Shown: positions 8,904-18,233, counted from the first letter of the stretch. The stretch is DNA of 64,000 bases from JAAYCI01 sp964370195 (GCA_964370195.1 CAYJIH010000001.1:62001-126000), one strand, 5' to 3'. The notes: generated from the sequence alone by a model not told the origin. Made by a program: numbers and translations.

Positions 8904-8984
8904 GGCATGTGGCGAACCGGTGTTTTTATGTTGCTTTAGCATAGCAATAAAGGCCGCTGTGGAACGGATGCAAGGGGAAATAAA

Positions 8985-10058
8985 ATGGGCGATACACGTA
9001 TAAAGCGTTTAATTTCGACGTTGCCGCATGATTTTGAAGCAGCATTGATTCAAACAAGAAGCAACCGATTTTATTTTTTGGATTTTGATTCGGACGATGC
9101 GGGAACATTGCTTATTTTGCCAACAGGTTGCTATTTTATTGTGGATGCGCGTTACTATGAAAGCGCACAGCGGCATGTGCAATCGGCAGAGGTGTGCTTA
9201 CAAAAAAATCTGTACACACAACTTTCTGAGTTGCTGACGAAAGCCGGTGTGCGAAAAATATCCATTGAGCAGCAAATTTCGCTGGCACAGTTTGGCATGT
9301 TGAAAGAAAAACTCGAAGCGTATACGTTAGATGACACAAAAGTGCTCAGTGAGGCGATTGGACATCTTCGGGCGGTGAAAGACCAAGAAGAGCTGGATAG
9401 AATTCGCAAGGCGCAAGCGGTGAATGATGCCTGTTTTCAGCATATTTTGCCAAAGATTGTGCCGGATGTTACAGAATTTGAATTGATGCTTGAAATGGAA
9501 CGTTTTTTGCGAAGCAATACAGCAGAGCAAGTGGCGTTTGATACCATTGTATTGACAGGTGCCAACACAAGTTTGCCGCATGGACGGCCCGGCGAAACAA
9601 AATTGAAGTGTGGGGATTTTATCACAATGGATTTTGGTGCGAAATATCGCGGTTATTGCAGTGATATGACACGCACTGTCGCCCTAGGGGAACCGAGTGC
9701 AGAGCAAAAAGAAGTATACGATGTTGTGTTGCAAGCACAGCTTGCGGCCGTGTCGGCTTTGCGCAGTGGCCTTGTTTGTTGTGATGTGGATAAGGTGGCG
9801 AGAGATATCATCCAAAAGGCCGGCTATGGGGCGTTTTTTGGCCATGGTCTTGGTCATGCGGTTGGTGTTGAAATTCATGAAGAACCACGGTTGTCTCCGT
9901 TGTGTCGGCAGGTAGTAAAGGCAGGCATGGTGGTGACAGTGGAGCCGGGGATATATCTGCAGGGAAAGTTTGGCTGCCGCATTGAGGATACAGTGGTTGT
10001 GGGCGAAGAGGGATGCACGGTTTTGCCCATGATTGAAAAGCGGCTAATGATTTTATAA
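8985..10058 (+). CDS. M24 Xaa-Pro aminopeptidase
   Basis: 357 residues of the short Firmicutes PepP/YqhT type, which commonly precedes efp. An N-terminal creatinase-like domain (1-130) is followed by a pita-bread M24 domain with the metal ligands in MDFGAKYRGYCSDMTRT, GHGLGHAVGVEIHEEP, VEPGIYL and CRIEDTVVV. It is predicted to remove N-terminal residues preceding proline. AAGGGGAAA lies 6-14 bases before the ATG. The gene order peptidase-efp is conserved in Firmicutes. Confidence 0.92.
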   Translation: MGDTRIKRLISTLPHDFEAALIQTRSNRFYFLDFDSDDAGTLLILPTGCYFIVDARYYESAQRHVQSAEVCLQKNLYTQLSELLTKAGVRKISIEQQISLAQFGMLKEKLEAYTLDDTKVLSEAIGHLRAVKDQEELDRIRKAQAVNDACFQHILPKIVPDVTEFELMLEMERFLRSNTAEQVAFDTIVLTGANTSLPHGRPGETKLKCGDFITMDFGAKYRGYCSDMTRTVALGEPSAEQKEVYDVVLQAQLAAVSALRSGLVCCDVDKVARDIIQKAGYGAFFGHGLGHAVGVEIHEEPRLSPLCRQVVKAGMVVTVEPGIYLQGKFGCRIEDTVVVGEEGCTVLPMIEKRLMIL

Positions 10059-10097
10059 GTTGTTTGTGCTCATTTGAGTGCAAATCGGTGAAAAGCC

Positions 10098-10126
10098 TTG
10101 AAAAGAATGCACGTATCAGATAAAAT
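10098..10126 (+). promoter_or_regulatory. Promoter of efp
   Basis: -35 TTGAAA (10098-10103), 17-base spacer, -10 TAAAAT (10121-10126). The predicted start is near 10133, upstream of the hairpin at 10152. Confidence 0.7.
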
Positions 10127-10151
10127 GAAATTGGTACAAAAAAATTAAGTG

Positions 10152-10170
10152 AGGCGGCTATCCGCCTTTT
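10152..10170 (+). terminator. Terminator-like hairpin just upstream of the efp ribosome site
   Basis: AGGCGG / CCGCCT stem with 4-base loop and TTTT, ending directly at GGAGG of efp. It could end the M24 transcript or attenuate efp. Confidence 0.55.
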
Positions 10171-10182
10171 GGAGGAATGAAC

Positions 10183-10740
10183 ATGATTTCAGCCGGCGAT
10201 TTTCGCAATGGTGCCACATTTGAGCAAGACGGCCAAGTTTTGCAAGTGGTGGAATTTCAGCATGTAAAACCTGGTAAAGGTTCTGCATTTGTACGCACAA
10301 AAACAAGAAATGTGATGACCGGTGCTGTTACAGAGACAACATACAACCCGTCGGATAAATTTCCATCGGCACAAATTGAGCGCAGAGAGATGCAATATCT
10401 TTATGAAGATAGTGGCCTTTACTACTTTATGGACACAGAAACATACGAGCAAACACCGCTGAATAAGAGCGATTTGTCGGATGCGTTTAAATTTGTAAAA
10501 GAAAACGAAAATGTGCTGGTGCTAAGTTATAAAGGCAACGTATTTGGTGTGGATGTGCCAAACTTTGTTGTGTTGCAAATTACACAAACAGAGCCCGGCA
10601 TGAAAGGCAATACAGCAACAAATACATTGAAGCCGGCAACACTAGAAACAGGCGCAGAAGTACGCGTGCCGTTGTTTATCAACGAGGGCGAGTTGATTCG
10701 TATTGATACACGAACCGGCGAGTATATGGAGCGTGCATAA
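10183..10740 (+). CDS. efp: Translation elongation factor P
   Basis: 185 residues, the standard EF-P length, relieving ribosome stalling at polyproline. GGAGG (10171-10175) is 7 bases before the ATG at 10183; an ATG at 10177 is too close. The chosen start places the modifiable lysine of PGKG exactly at residue 32, as in Bacillus EF-P. KOW-like, central and C-terminal OB domains are all present, ending IDTRTGEYMERA. It has its own promoter downstream of the M24 peptidase. Confidence 0.96.
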   Translation: MISAGDFRNGATFEQDGQVLQVVEFQHVKPGKGSAFVRTKTRNVMTGAVTETTYNPSDKFPSAQIERREMQYLYEDSGLYYFMDTETYEQTPLNKSDLSDAFKFVKENENVLVLSYKGNVFGVDVPNFVVLQITQTEPGMKGNTATNTLKPATLETGAEVRVPLFINEGELIRIDTRTGEYMERA

Positions 10741-10826
10741 GAAAGGCGCAAAGTTTTTTCAAAACCGCAACAAAAAGATTGAATACGCATACGTGTGAGT
10801 GAAAGAGAAGCTAAGGAGGATCGTTT

Positions 10827-11219
10827 ATGAATCTAACAGAGAAAGCAGCATACATCAAAGGTTTGGCAGAGGGATTGGACCTAGAGGCCGATAAAAAAGA
10901 AGCGCGTGTTATTAAAGAGTTACTGGAACTGGTTTCCGAGATGGCCAGTGACGTGGATAACATTGGTGCAGACTTGGTACAGCTGTACGATGCATTTGAA
11001 GAGCTGGACGAAGACCTGGGCATGGTAGAAAGTGAAATGTATGGCGTTATGGACGGCATGCCGGATGACATTTATGAAATTTCTTGCCCAAATTGTGGCG
11101 AAACCGTGGAGCTGGACGAAGATGTATTGTGCAGTGGTGATGTGATTTGCCCAGATTGTGGCGAAAAAATTGAGCTTGAAATTGATGTATGCGATTGTGG
11201 TTGTGAAGGCCACGAATAG
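10827..11219 (+). CDS. CD1247-family zinc-ribbon protein
   Basis: 130 residues. The helical N-terminus (MNLTEKAAYIKGLAEGLDL) is typical of the clostridial CD1247 N-terminal domain. An acidic linker follows, then a C-terminal zinc ribbon (CPNCGE...CPDCGE) and a CDCGCEGHE tail. The function is unknown; the family is conserved in Clostridia. AAGGAGGATC lies 6-15 bases before the ATG. It may share the efp transcript (86-base gap), ending at the terminator at 11232. Confidence 0.85.
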   Translation: MNLTEKAAYIKGLAEGLDLEADKKEARVIKELLELVSEMASDVDNIGADLVQLYDAFEELDEDLGMVESEMYGVMDGMPDDIYEISCPNCGETVELDEDVLCSGDVICPDCGEKIELEIDVCDCGCEGHE

Positions 11220-11231
11220 AGAATGAGAAAA

Positions 11232-11268
11232 AAGTGAGGGCTTCAGCTTACGGCTGAGGCCCTCACTT
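11232..11268. terminator. Bidirectional terminator
   Basis: 16-bp stem AAGTGAGGGCTTCAGC / GCTGAGGCCCTCACTT (one G-T pair), with T runs on both strands. It serves the CD1247 gene (+) and the GDPD gene (-). Confidence 0.88.
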
Positions 11269-11362
11269 CTTTTAATACAGCACAAATTGCATCGGCGGAC
11301 ACGAAATATCACTGTAGTTCCATAGCATAGGTGCGTGCGCTTGGTTTGGCGTTTTTTTGATT

Positions 11363-12181
11363 TTAGTATTCTTTATAAAATGGTTCTGGTTCGTAATATT
11401 CGAAAATTAAAGCCTCGTTGTTTTCTTGCAACATAAGAAGGGGGTCGTTTTCATGCACAGTCCAGCAAACACGCATAGAAATTAGGCCAACAAGCCATAC
11501 TGTAAATGGGCGAGGGCCTTTTTGGTAGGCGATAAAATGTGGGCGCCCCAGAAAATTTACAAACAGCCAAGAAACAGCCAATGCTTGCGGTGTTTTGCCA
11601 AGGCTTTTTAGGGGGGCGCTTAGTTGCCCACGAAGTACACCGGGCACATTTTTTTTAAACCAACGCACAATGCGTGGGTCAAAACTTTCTATGGCAATAT
11701 CTCCGTCGTATAAGCGCAAAATTTTCCATGTATTTTCACAAAGGGCTTTATAGTCGCGTCCGGGCTTTAGCTCTAAAAGCAGGGGCACCTTTCCATCCAC
11801 TAAAGCAAGCACGTCTTGTAAAAGGGGTATTTTTTGTGTGGTATCAAATAAAGTAAGCGTTTGTAGCTCTTGGGCAGCTTGTGTTTCTAAAACGGTGGGA
11901 AGGTGGCAGGCGCGCTCTAATGTTTCATCGTGAAACACGGCCACTTCTCCATCGGCCAAAAGGCGCAAATCCAGCTCGATACCATAGCCGGCATCCATGG
12001 CAGCTGTGAAAGCGGCCAAGCTGTTTTCGGGAACGGATTGATTTTTTTTATGAAGCCCTCGGTGGGCAATGTTTGTTCCCTGAAAAGGCTTGCGCTGCTC
12101 GAAGGTGCTCTCGCCGGGCACAAGGAGAAAAATAAACAGTAGAGAAACGGCGCATAGAAAAACAAAAAGCGTGAACAACAT
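11363..12181 (-). CDS. Glycerophosphodiester phosphodiesterase, membrane-anchored
   Basis: 272 residues. An N-terminal hydrophobic anchor (1-22) precedes a GDPD TIM barrel: AHRGLH, PENS, ELDLRLLADGEVAVFHD with the conserved Glu/Asp and His, and LLELKPG. A second hydrophobic stretch lies around 225-240. It is predicted to hydrolyse glycerophosphodiesters to glycerol-3-phosphate and an alcohol at the membrane. GGAGG lies upstream of the ATG at 12181. It is transcribed alone from the promoter at 12221-12249. Confidence 0.9.
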   Translation of the reverse strand: MLFTLFVFLCAVSLLFIFLLVPGESTFEQRKPFQGTNIAHRGLHKKNQSVPENSLAAFTAAMDAGYGIELDLRLLADGEVAVFHDETLERACHLPTVLETQAAQELQTLTLFDTTQKIPLLQDVLALVDGKVPLLLELKPGRDYKALCENTWKILRLYDGDIAIESFDPRIVRWFKKNVPGVLRGQLSAPLKSLGKTPQALAVSWLFVNFLGRPHFIAYQKGPRPFTVWLVGLISMRVCWTVHENDPLLMLQENNEALIFEYYEPEPFYKEY

Positions 12182-12220
12182 CTAAAAACCTCCGTAATGT
12201 TTGTAGCGGCTGCTTATTAA

Positions 12221-12249
12221 AGTATACCCTGTTTTGGCAATAGCTTCAA
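12221..12249 (-). promoter_or_regulatory. Promoter of the GDPD gene
   Basis: Minus strand: -35 TTGAAG (12249-12244), 17-base spacer, -10 TATACT (12226-12221). Confidence 0.7.
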
Positions 12250-12290
12250 ATAAAAAAATATATACATCGCAAAATTCGCCCGTTTTCACA

Positions 12291-12321
12291 TTTACAACAT
12301 ACCCCCCATTTATGATACAAT
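12291..12321 (+). promoter_or_regulatory. Possible promoter of the two-component operon
   Basis: -35 TTTACA (12291-12296), long 19-base spacer, -10 TACAAT (12316-12321), about 100 bases before the response regulator. A weak spacer is compatible with activator dependence, but that is inference. Confidence 0.45.
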
Positions 12322-12419
12322 AAACAGAGAATAGAAAAGGCAATTTGTGCACAGTGCCCTTAGTACAGATGGATGGCGTGCTTTGGGGCAGTGGCGTAAA
12401 CGTTTTTGGAGGTGTCAGG

Positions 12420-13106
12420 ATGATTAAAGTATTGATTGCAGACGATGAACCGAGGATTCGTGAACTGATTCGTGAGCATCTTACGCACGAAGGGTATCAA
12501 GTGGAGGAAGCGCCAGATGGCTCTGCGGCATTGGTGAGTGTGCAAAACGGTGGTATTGACTTAGTACTGCTGGATATCATGATGCCTTTTATGGATGGTA
12601 TGAGTGTTTTGCGCGAAATTCGCCAAAGAAAATTGGAAGTGCCGGTGATTATGCTAACGGCCCGCGGGGAAGAGTATGACCGTGTGGCCGGGCTGGAAGG
12701 TGGAGCTGATGATTATGTGGTGAAGCCTTTTTCCCCAAGAGAGCTTGTGGCGCGTGTTAAAGCTGTTTTGGCACGTACATTGCCTAAAGAGAAGGTGGAT
12801 GGGGAAAGCTATGTGTTTGGTGGCCTTTCCATCGATACGGTATCTCATACGGTGAAAATTGATGATGCCATGGCGGAGCTGACACCAAAGGAATTCGATT
12901 TGCTTGTGTTTTTGGCAGCGAACCGAGGCATTGCACTTTCGAGGGAAAAAATTCTGCAAAAAGTGTGGAATTACGATTATATTGGAGAAGACAGAACGGT
13001 GGACACCCACGTTAAAATGCTGCGTAGCCATTTAGGCGCTTACCGCAATTGCATTGTAACCGTGTGGGGTGTTGGTTATAAATTCGACCCGGAGGCAAAC
13101 GTTTGA
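12420..13106 (+). CDS. OmpR/PhoB-family response regulator
   Basis: 228 residues. The receiver domain carries VLIADDEP, the phospho-acceptor Asp in LVLLDIMMPFMDG, and the switch Lys in VKPFSP. A winged-helix DNA-binding domain (about 130-228) ends in TVWGVGYKFDPE. The ATG at 12420 has GGAGG 7 bases upstream; an in-frame start further up at 12345 lacks a site. The stop overlaps the kinase start (TTGA), giving coupled translation. The stimulus is unknown. Confidence 0.93.
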   Translation: MIKVLIADDEPRIRELIREHLTHEGYQVEEAPDGSAALVSVQNGGIDLVLLDIMMPFMDGMSVLREIRQRKLEVPVIMLTARGEEYDRVAGLEGGADDYVVKPFSPRELVARVKAVLARTLPKEKVDGESYVFGGLSIDTVSHTVKIDDAMAELTPKEFDLLVFLAANRGIALSREKILQKVWNYDYIGEDRTVDTHVKMLRSHLGAYRNCIVTVWGVGYKFDPEANV

Positions 13107-14653
13107 AAAATCCGCTTCAATTGAGAAGTTGGCTAGCCGGAAGTATTCGGCGGAAGCTAACGTTTTTTGTGGTGCTGGTAAGCCTTGTGCTGATTGTTTT
13201 GTTTTGGTTGTTTGCTGTGCAATTTTTACAGCCGGCATATAACATGTCCATTCATGCCGAGCTTAACAGAACATTAAACACGTTTATGTCGGTGCTCAAT
13301 GAGGCCGAAAAAGAGGGCGTGCCTATTGTTGGTTACTACTTTACAAAAGAGGGCGTGGTGCAAAGCTTATCGCCGGAAAGCATTGCATTGTTAAACGAAG
13401 AAATTGAAAATGGGCGCCTGAATATTGATGATGTATGCATTGATGTATCGAATGAAAATTACAACAACATTTTTCTGCAGGAAAATTCCACATCGTTTTG
13501 CGTGCTGCACAACCAAAGTGGGATGCTGGGGGAAGAGGGGGGCCCCAATGGGGAGCTTGTACGCGCGATAAGGCAAGACGTGTTTACAAACGGAAGCTGT
13601 GATATTGCAACAGATATGCAGATGATTCGAGGGCAAACGACAGACAGTGGCGATATTGCCGTTGTTCTTACAGTGGGTCTTGAGCGTGTGCCACAGGCCA
13701 CTGAGGTGTTGAAAGATTTGATGCTGTTTGTGGGGCTTTTGATGGTGCTGATTGCCGTGCTATTGGCGGGTGTGTTTAGCTTTTGGTTTACAAAACCGCT
13801 AAGAAGGTTGTCTGCGGCAACGCAGGAAGTGACAAAAGGCAATTATGATGCTCGTGTACAAGTGCGGGGGAGCGATGAAATAGCGCGTCTTTCTACAGAT
13901 TTTAACCATATGGCAGAAGAGGTACAACGCTCATATGAGTTGCAGCGAGATTTGTACGCGAATGTAAGCCATGATTTGCGCACACCGCTTACGTTGATTA
14001 AGGGATATGCTGAAACATTGCGCGATTTAACGGGCGATGATGCCAAAAAACGCACAGAACAGCTGACGGTGATTGTGGAGGAAAGCAACCGCCTGAGCGC
14101 ACTTGTGAACAATGTGCTTGAGCTTTCGCGTGTGTCGAGCGGTGTGGAAAAATATGAGCCGGTTTGTTTTGATTTGACGCAGCTTTGTGAAGAAGTGGGC
14201 GAGCGCTATGAAGCGGCCGGGCAACAGGAAAATTATCATTTTGTGTTTGAGGGCGCCGAGCCATTGGACATCACGGCAGACCCGGGGCTACTGCAACGTG
14301 CGCTACACAATTTGCTTGGAAATGCCTTGAAACATATTGGCGAAGATGGCTATATTGGTCTACGTGTATTTAAAACACCGGAAAATTGCGCCAGAGTGGA
14401 AGTGGTTGACCATGGGAATGGCATTAGTGAAACAGATTTACCACATTTGTTTGATAAGTATTATCGAAGCAGAAAAGATGCGGGAAAACCGGGAACAGGG
14501 CTAGGCTTGTCCATTACAAAGGCCATCTTTATTGCAAGTGGTTTTTCGTATGGGGTGGAGAGTAAAGAAGGTGAAGGCGCGATGTTCTGGTTCGAAACCC
14601 GTTTGGCGGATAAACGTTGTAAGGATAAAGGCGGTGCAACAAAAACGCAGTAA
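13103..14653 (+). CDS. Sensor histidine kinase
   Basis: 516 residues with a TTG start preceded by GGAGG. The first membrane segment is at about 18-42, followed by an extracellular sensor of about 165 residues, a second membrane segment (about 210-232) and a HAMP region. The HisKA box NVSHDLRTP follows (phospho-acceptor His290), then HATPase motifs NLLGNALKH (N box), DHGNGI (G1), FDKYYR (F box) and GTGLGLS (G2). The paired regulator overlaps by 4 bases. The sensor domain shows no family I recognise. Confidence 0.92.
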   Translation: MKNPLQLRSWLAGSIRRKLTFFVVLVSLVLIVLFWLFAVQFLQPAYNMSIHAELNRTLNTFMSVLNEAEKEGVPIVGYYFTKEGVVQSLSPESIALLNEEIENGRLNIDDVCIDVSNENYNNIFLQENSTSFCVLHNQSGMLGEEGGPNGELVRAIRQDVFTNGSCDIATDMQMIRGQTTDSGDIAVVLTVGLERVPQATEVLKDLMLFVGLLMVLIAVLLAGVFSFWFTKPLRRLSAATQEVTKGNYDARVQVRGSDEIARLSTDFNHMAEEVQRSYELQRDLYANVSHDLRTPLTLIKGYAETLRDLTGDDAKKRTEQLTVIVEESNRLSALVNNVLELSRVSSGVEKYEPVCFDLTQLCEEVGERYEAAGQQENYHFVFEGAEPLDITADPGLLQRALHNLLGNALKHIGEDGYIGLRVFKTPENCARVEVVDHGNGISETDLPHLFDKYYRSRKDAGKPGTGLGLSITKAIFIASGFSYGVESKEGEGAMFWFETRLADKRCKDKGGATKTQ

Positions 14654-14674
14654 AAAAGGCAAATCAAACAAAAA

Positions 14675-14718
14675 GAGCAGGGGTGTTTTGGGCAAGTGCA
14701 CACCCTGCCCTTTTCTTT
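14675..14718 (+). terminator. Terminator of the two-component operon
   Basis: GAGCAGGGGTGT pairs with ACACCCTGCCC across a 13-base loop, followed by TTTTCTTT. Confidence 0.75.
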
Positions 14719-14735
14719 ATATCAAAGGACAATGC

Positions 14736-14765
14736 TTGCAATTTGCCTGCCACAAAGGGTATAAT
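14736..14765 (+). promoter_or_regulatory. Promoter of pdxK-trmL
   Basis: -35 TTGCAA (14736-14741), 18-base spacer, -10 TATAAT (14760-14765). Confidence 0.75.
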
Positions 14766-14815
14766 TGAATTAAATACAAGATAAACGATGTTTACGTGGG
14801 GAGGGGAGAAACGGC

Positions 14816-15661
14816 ATGGAGATGCCAAAGCGTGTGCTTTGCATAATGGATCTTTCGATTGTGGGCAGAGCAAGCCTTGCTTGTGTGCCCAGTGTGTTGG
14901 CGTCGTGTGGCGTGCAATGTTGCCCTTTTCCCGCATCGGTGCTTTCTACGCACACGGGTGGTTTTGAAAATGTTCAAGTGCAGGATTTGGCAGAGTTTGG
15001 CCAGCGCGCACTTGAACATATTATAGAGGAAAACACACATTTTGATGCTATTTATATCGGCTATATGAACAGCCCGGGCCAGTTTTCTTTGGCGGAGCGT
15101 GCTTTAAGCTATTATTCGGATAGTTTTGTGGTGGTAGACCCGGCCGTGGGGGAAGACGGCGTTTTATATGCGGGCATTACGGAAGAAACAGTGAGTAGTA
15201 TGCGCGGCTTATGCAAGCGCGCCAATCTCATTACACCAAACATTACAGAAAGTGCCTTGATGATGGGGGAAAACCCAAAAAACTGGACAGATAAAGAAGC
15301 AGAGGAAAGTTTAAAATATTGGCTGAATTGTGGTGTGTCGGCGCTTGTGACGAGCGTGCCCCAAAAAAAAGACGGCCTTGCAATGCTGGGGTGCGTTGCA
15401 GCAGAGGGCGAAGCATTTTCTTTGGAAATTGACCGTCAACCGGGCAGTTTTCCCGGCACGGGAGATTTGTTTACCTCGGCAGTAACAGCGCTGATATTGC
15501 GAGGTTTTGACTTACAAGCAGCGGCAAAAACCGCAGGCGGCTTTATAGCAAAGGCCTTGCGAAACACGGTAGAGGGTGGTGGTGCTGTGCGCCAGGGGAT
15601 ATGGTATGAGCCACTTTTGCCACAATTAAGCAATGCAGTGGAAAAGGAGCGGCACAGATGA
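14816..15661 (+). CDS. Pyridoxamine/pyridoxal kinase-like protein
   Basis: 281-residue ribokinase-fold kinase of the PdxK/PdxY type, predicted to phosphorylate pyridoxal/pyridoxamine in vitamin B6 salvage. Seen: MDLSIVGRASL, the substrate-binding loop THTGGF, DPAVGEDG, ITPNITES, and the anion hole with catalytic Asp in FPGTGDLF (about 222-229). The ATG at 14816 follows GGGAGGGGAG; a second ATG 6 bases on is possible. The stop overlaps the trmL start (ATGA). Confidence 0.85.
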   Translation: MEMPKRVLCIMDLSIVGRASLACVPSVLASCGVQCCPFPASVLSTHTGGFENVQVQDLAEFGQRALEHIIEENTHFDAIYIGYMNSPGQFSLAERALSYYSDSFVVVDPAVGEDGVLYAGITEETVSSMRGLCKRANLITPNITESALMMGENPKNWTDKEAEESLKYWLNCGVSALVTSVPQKKDGLAMLGCVAAEGEAFSLEIDRQPGSFPGTGDLFTSAVTALILRGFDLQAAAKTAGGFIAKALRNTVEGGGAVRQGIWYEPLLPQLSNAVEKERHR

Positions 15662-16176
15662 GCGAAATAAATATAAGCACTTTGCCTTTGCATATTGTGC
15701 TTGTGGAGCCGCAAATACCGCAAAACACAGGGAACATTGCACGTACATGCGCGTGCACAGGGGCGGTGCTGCACCTTGTAAAGCCGATGGGGTTCACCGT
15801 TACGGATGCAAAGTTAAAACGTGCAGGGCTTGATTATTGGAACCAATTGGATATTCGTTATCACGACAATTTGCAGGCGTTTTTGCAGCAAGCACCGGGG
15901 CCTTGTTATTTTTTTACAACAAAAGCAGCACACCGCCACGCAGATGTGCGTTACCCAAAGGGGTGTTGCCTTGTGTTTGGGCGCGAGGATGCCGGCTTGC
16001 CGGTGGAGCTGTTGAAACAGCAAACAGAAAGCTGTGTGCGTTTGCCAATGCGTGGCGAACTGCGAAGTTTGAATTTATCGAATGCTGTTGCAGTGGGTGC
16101 GTATGAAGTATTGCGCCAGTGGGATTTTGAAGGCTTGGAAAGCAAAGGAATGCTGGCAAATTGCATAGATATTTGA
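15658..16176 (+). CDS. trmL: tRNA (cytidine/uridine-34-2'-O)-methyltransferase
   Basis: 172-residue SPOUT methyltransferase that 2'-O-methylates the wobble base of tRNA-Leu using S-adenosylmethionine. Motifs: VLVEPQIPQNTGNIART (motif 1), LVFGREDAGLP (motif 2), and LRSLNLSNAVAVGAYEVLRQ (motif 3, forming the deep trefoil knot). It overlaps the kinase gene by 4 bases. Length is normal. Confidence 0.94.
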   Translation: MSEINISTLPLHIVLVEPQIPQNTGNIARTCACTGAVLHLVKPMGFTVTDAKLKRAGLDYWNQLDIRYHDNLQAFLQQAPGPCYFFTTKAAHRHADVRYPKGCCLVFGREDAGLPVELLKQQTESCVRLPMRGELRSLNLSNAVAVGAYEVLRQWDFEGLESKGMLANCIDI

Positions 16177-16208
16177 ACAGTTACGAAAGGGTGTAAAGGA
16201 CAATTTGT

Positions 16209-17087
16209 ATGAAGAAAAAAACATTTGCGGTTTTAACAGATTCATCTTGTGATTTAACAAAAGAATTAGAGCAAGAGAGTGGCGTGGACATCCTTCCATT
16301 TCAAATTACAATGGATGGAAAAAGCTACTGGGAGCGCATCGACTTTACGCCGGAAGAATATTATAAAATGCTGGAATCATGCGAAGGCATACCGGCAACG
16401 GCGCACATTACAAGTTTGCGGTTTCTGGAAAAGTTTAAAGAATATGATGAGGCGGGCATAAAGCAGGTTTTGTATGTTAGCATCAATTCAAGTGGGTCCA
16501 ACACATTTTTTGCGGCGCAAATGGCAGCGCAGGAGTTCAAAGAGGAATGTCCGAATAGTGAAATGGAAATTTGGACAGTAGATAGCCACACGTATTCTGC
16601 TCCTTTTGGTTGGTTTGTGGCGCAGGCAGCATTCAAATTACAAAATGGTGCCGAAATGCGCGATGTAGTGCTGTGGTTAGAAGATGTTTTTTCTAAAATG
16701 GAAGTGGTGCTGGGCGCATATAGTCTGCGTTTCTTAAAAAAGAGTGGCAGGGTGAACGCTGCGGCTGCTTTTGCCGGCGAATTGCTAGGGTTGCGGCCTG
16801 TGTTCACACTCATAGATGGCGAAAGCAAAGTGCAAAAAAAAGTGCGTGGAGACAAACTTGTGGTGCCGGCTATGTTTGAATATATGAAAGAGCATTGCGA
16901 AGAGGGGTCGCCTTATATTATTGCAGGCACAAATGAAACATACATGAAAGAATTGGCGGCGTTGTGCGAAAAAGAATGGAAACAAAAACCACTTGGGTTT
17001 TTTAAGCTTGGGGCGGCTGTATCTACTAATACAGGGCCGAACGCATTGGGTCTTGGTTATTTTGGCGAAAAACGCACGAGAGAGTAA
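16209..17087 (+). CDS. DegV family fatty-acid-binding protein
   Basis: 292 residues. The N-terminus, with LTDSSCDL, and ISSGSN-like NSSGSNTFF match the DegV/FakB fold that binds a fatty acid between two domains. FakB-type members hand fatty acids to a FakA kinase; no fakA is in the window, so the role is only family-level. AAAGGA is 8 bases before the ATG. It probably continues the pdxK-trmL transcript. Confidence 0.9.
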   Translation: MKKKTFAVLTDSSCDLTKELEQESGVDILPFQITMDGKSYWERIDFTPEEYYKMLESCEGIPATAHITSLRFLEKFKEYDEAGIKQVLYVSINSSGSNTFFAAQMAAQEFKEECPNSEMEIWTVDSHTYSAPFGWFVAQAAFKLQNGAEMRDVVLWLEDVFSKMEVVLGAYSLRFLKKSGRVNAAAAFAGELLGLRPVFTLIDGESKVQKKVRGDKLVVPAMFEYMKEHCEEGSPYIIAGTNETYMKELAALCEKEWKQKPLGFFKLGAAVSTNTGPNALGLGYFGEKRTRE

Positions 17088-17159
17088 CGAGGTTTGTGAA
17101 GTTGATATGTGACAGTTTGTTTTTTGGGGCGACGATAATAGGGGAGAAAGGAAGTAATC

Positions 17160-18233
17160 ATGTCTAAAACAAGAGTGGCGGTGTTGTTTGGTGGTGTTTC
17201 TTCTGAGTATGAAATCTCCTGTATTTCGGGAGCCGCCATTGCAGAGCATCTGAGTGAAGAGCTGTATGAAGTATATAAAATTGGTATTACAAAGCGAGGG
17301 CGCTGGCTTTTATATCCGGGAAGCACGGATGAGATGCGCAGTGCGCAGTGGGATAAACATCCCGACAATGTGCCGGCGATTCTTTCGCCGGATAGAGTGA
17401 CGCACGGCCTCTTAATAAGCCACGGGGATACGTTGGATGTGGTAAAGTTAGATGTGGTGATACCGGCGCTGCATGGTCGTAATGGAGAAGACGGAACCGT
17501 GCAAGGGCTTTTGGAATTGGCGGGTATTCCGTATGTGGGCTGTGATGTGCTTAGTAGCGCGGCGTGCATGGATAAAGTGACAGCAATTTGTTTGTTTGAG
17601 CAAGCGGGCATTGCCCATACGCCGTGGATGGCGGTGCGGCGCAGGGAGCTGAAAGATTTTGATACATTTTTAAACGAAATGTTGCAAAAATTGCAGTTTC
17701 CGGTGTTTGTGAAGCCGTCGGTTAGTGGTTCCAGTGTGGGCATTAGCAAAGCAAAAACGCCGGAAGAACTGCAAACGGCAATTAAAGTGGCCAGTGCGCA
17801 CGATAAGATGTTGTTGTTTGAACAATTTGTTGACGGACAAGAGATAGAATGCGCTGTTTTGGGAAATGATAGCTTGCTTGTTTCCGCACCGGGCGAAATA
17901 TGTAGTTGCAACGAAAGTTATGACTATGAAGCGAAATACAAAAGCGGCGATGCAAGCAAACTTTTGATACCGGCACAGCTGAGTGAAGAAAAACAAGAAG
18001 AAGTGCGCGAACTAGCGAAAAAAGCATATCGTGCGCTTGGGTGTGCTGGCCTTGCGCGTGTGGATTTTTTTGTGGAACATGGCACAGGCCGAGTTCTTTT
18101 AAACGAAATCAACACAATGCCGGGGTTTACCACCATTAGCATGTATCCGAAACTGATGGAACACAGTGGTCTTTCGTTTTCCGAGCTTTGCCACCAATTG
18201 GTGCAGCATGCTTTGGAACGTGCGGAGGGCTAG
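17160..18233 (+). CDS. ddl: D-alanine--D-alanine ligase
   Basis: 357-residue ATP-grasp ligase making D-Ala-D-Ala for peptidoglycan. Seen: VLFGGVSSEYEIS (about 8-20), ALHGRNGEDGTVQG, FVKPSVSGSSVGI, the omega loop YDYEAKY with the Tyr that marks D-Ala rather than D-lactate specificity, and LLNEINTMPGFT (Mg ligands Glu/Asn). GAAAGGAAG precedes the ATG. It is followed one base later by murI, so both D-amino-acid precursors of the wall are made from one transcript. Confidence 0.95.
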   Translation: MSKTRVAVLFGGVSSEYEISCISGAAIAEHLSEELYEVYKIGITKRGRWLLYPGSTDEMRSAQWDKHPDNVPAILSPDRVTHGLLISHGDTLDVVKLDVVIPALHGRNGEDGTVQGLLELAGIPYVGCDVLSSAACMDKVTAICLFEQAGIAHTPWMAVRRRELKDFDTFLNEMLQKLQFPVFVKPSVSGSSVGISKAKTPEELQTAIKVASAHDKMLLFEQFVDGQEIECAVLGNDSLLVSAPGEICSCNESYDYEAKYKSGDASKLLIPAQLSEEKQEEVRELAKKAYRALGCAGLARVDFFVEHGTGRVLLNEINTMPGFTTISMYPKLMEHSGLSFSELCHQLVQHALERAEG

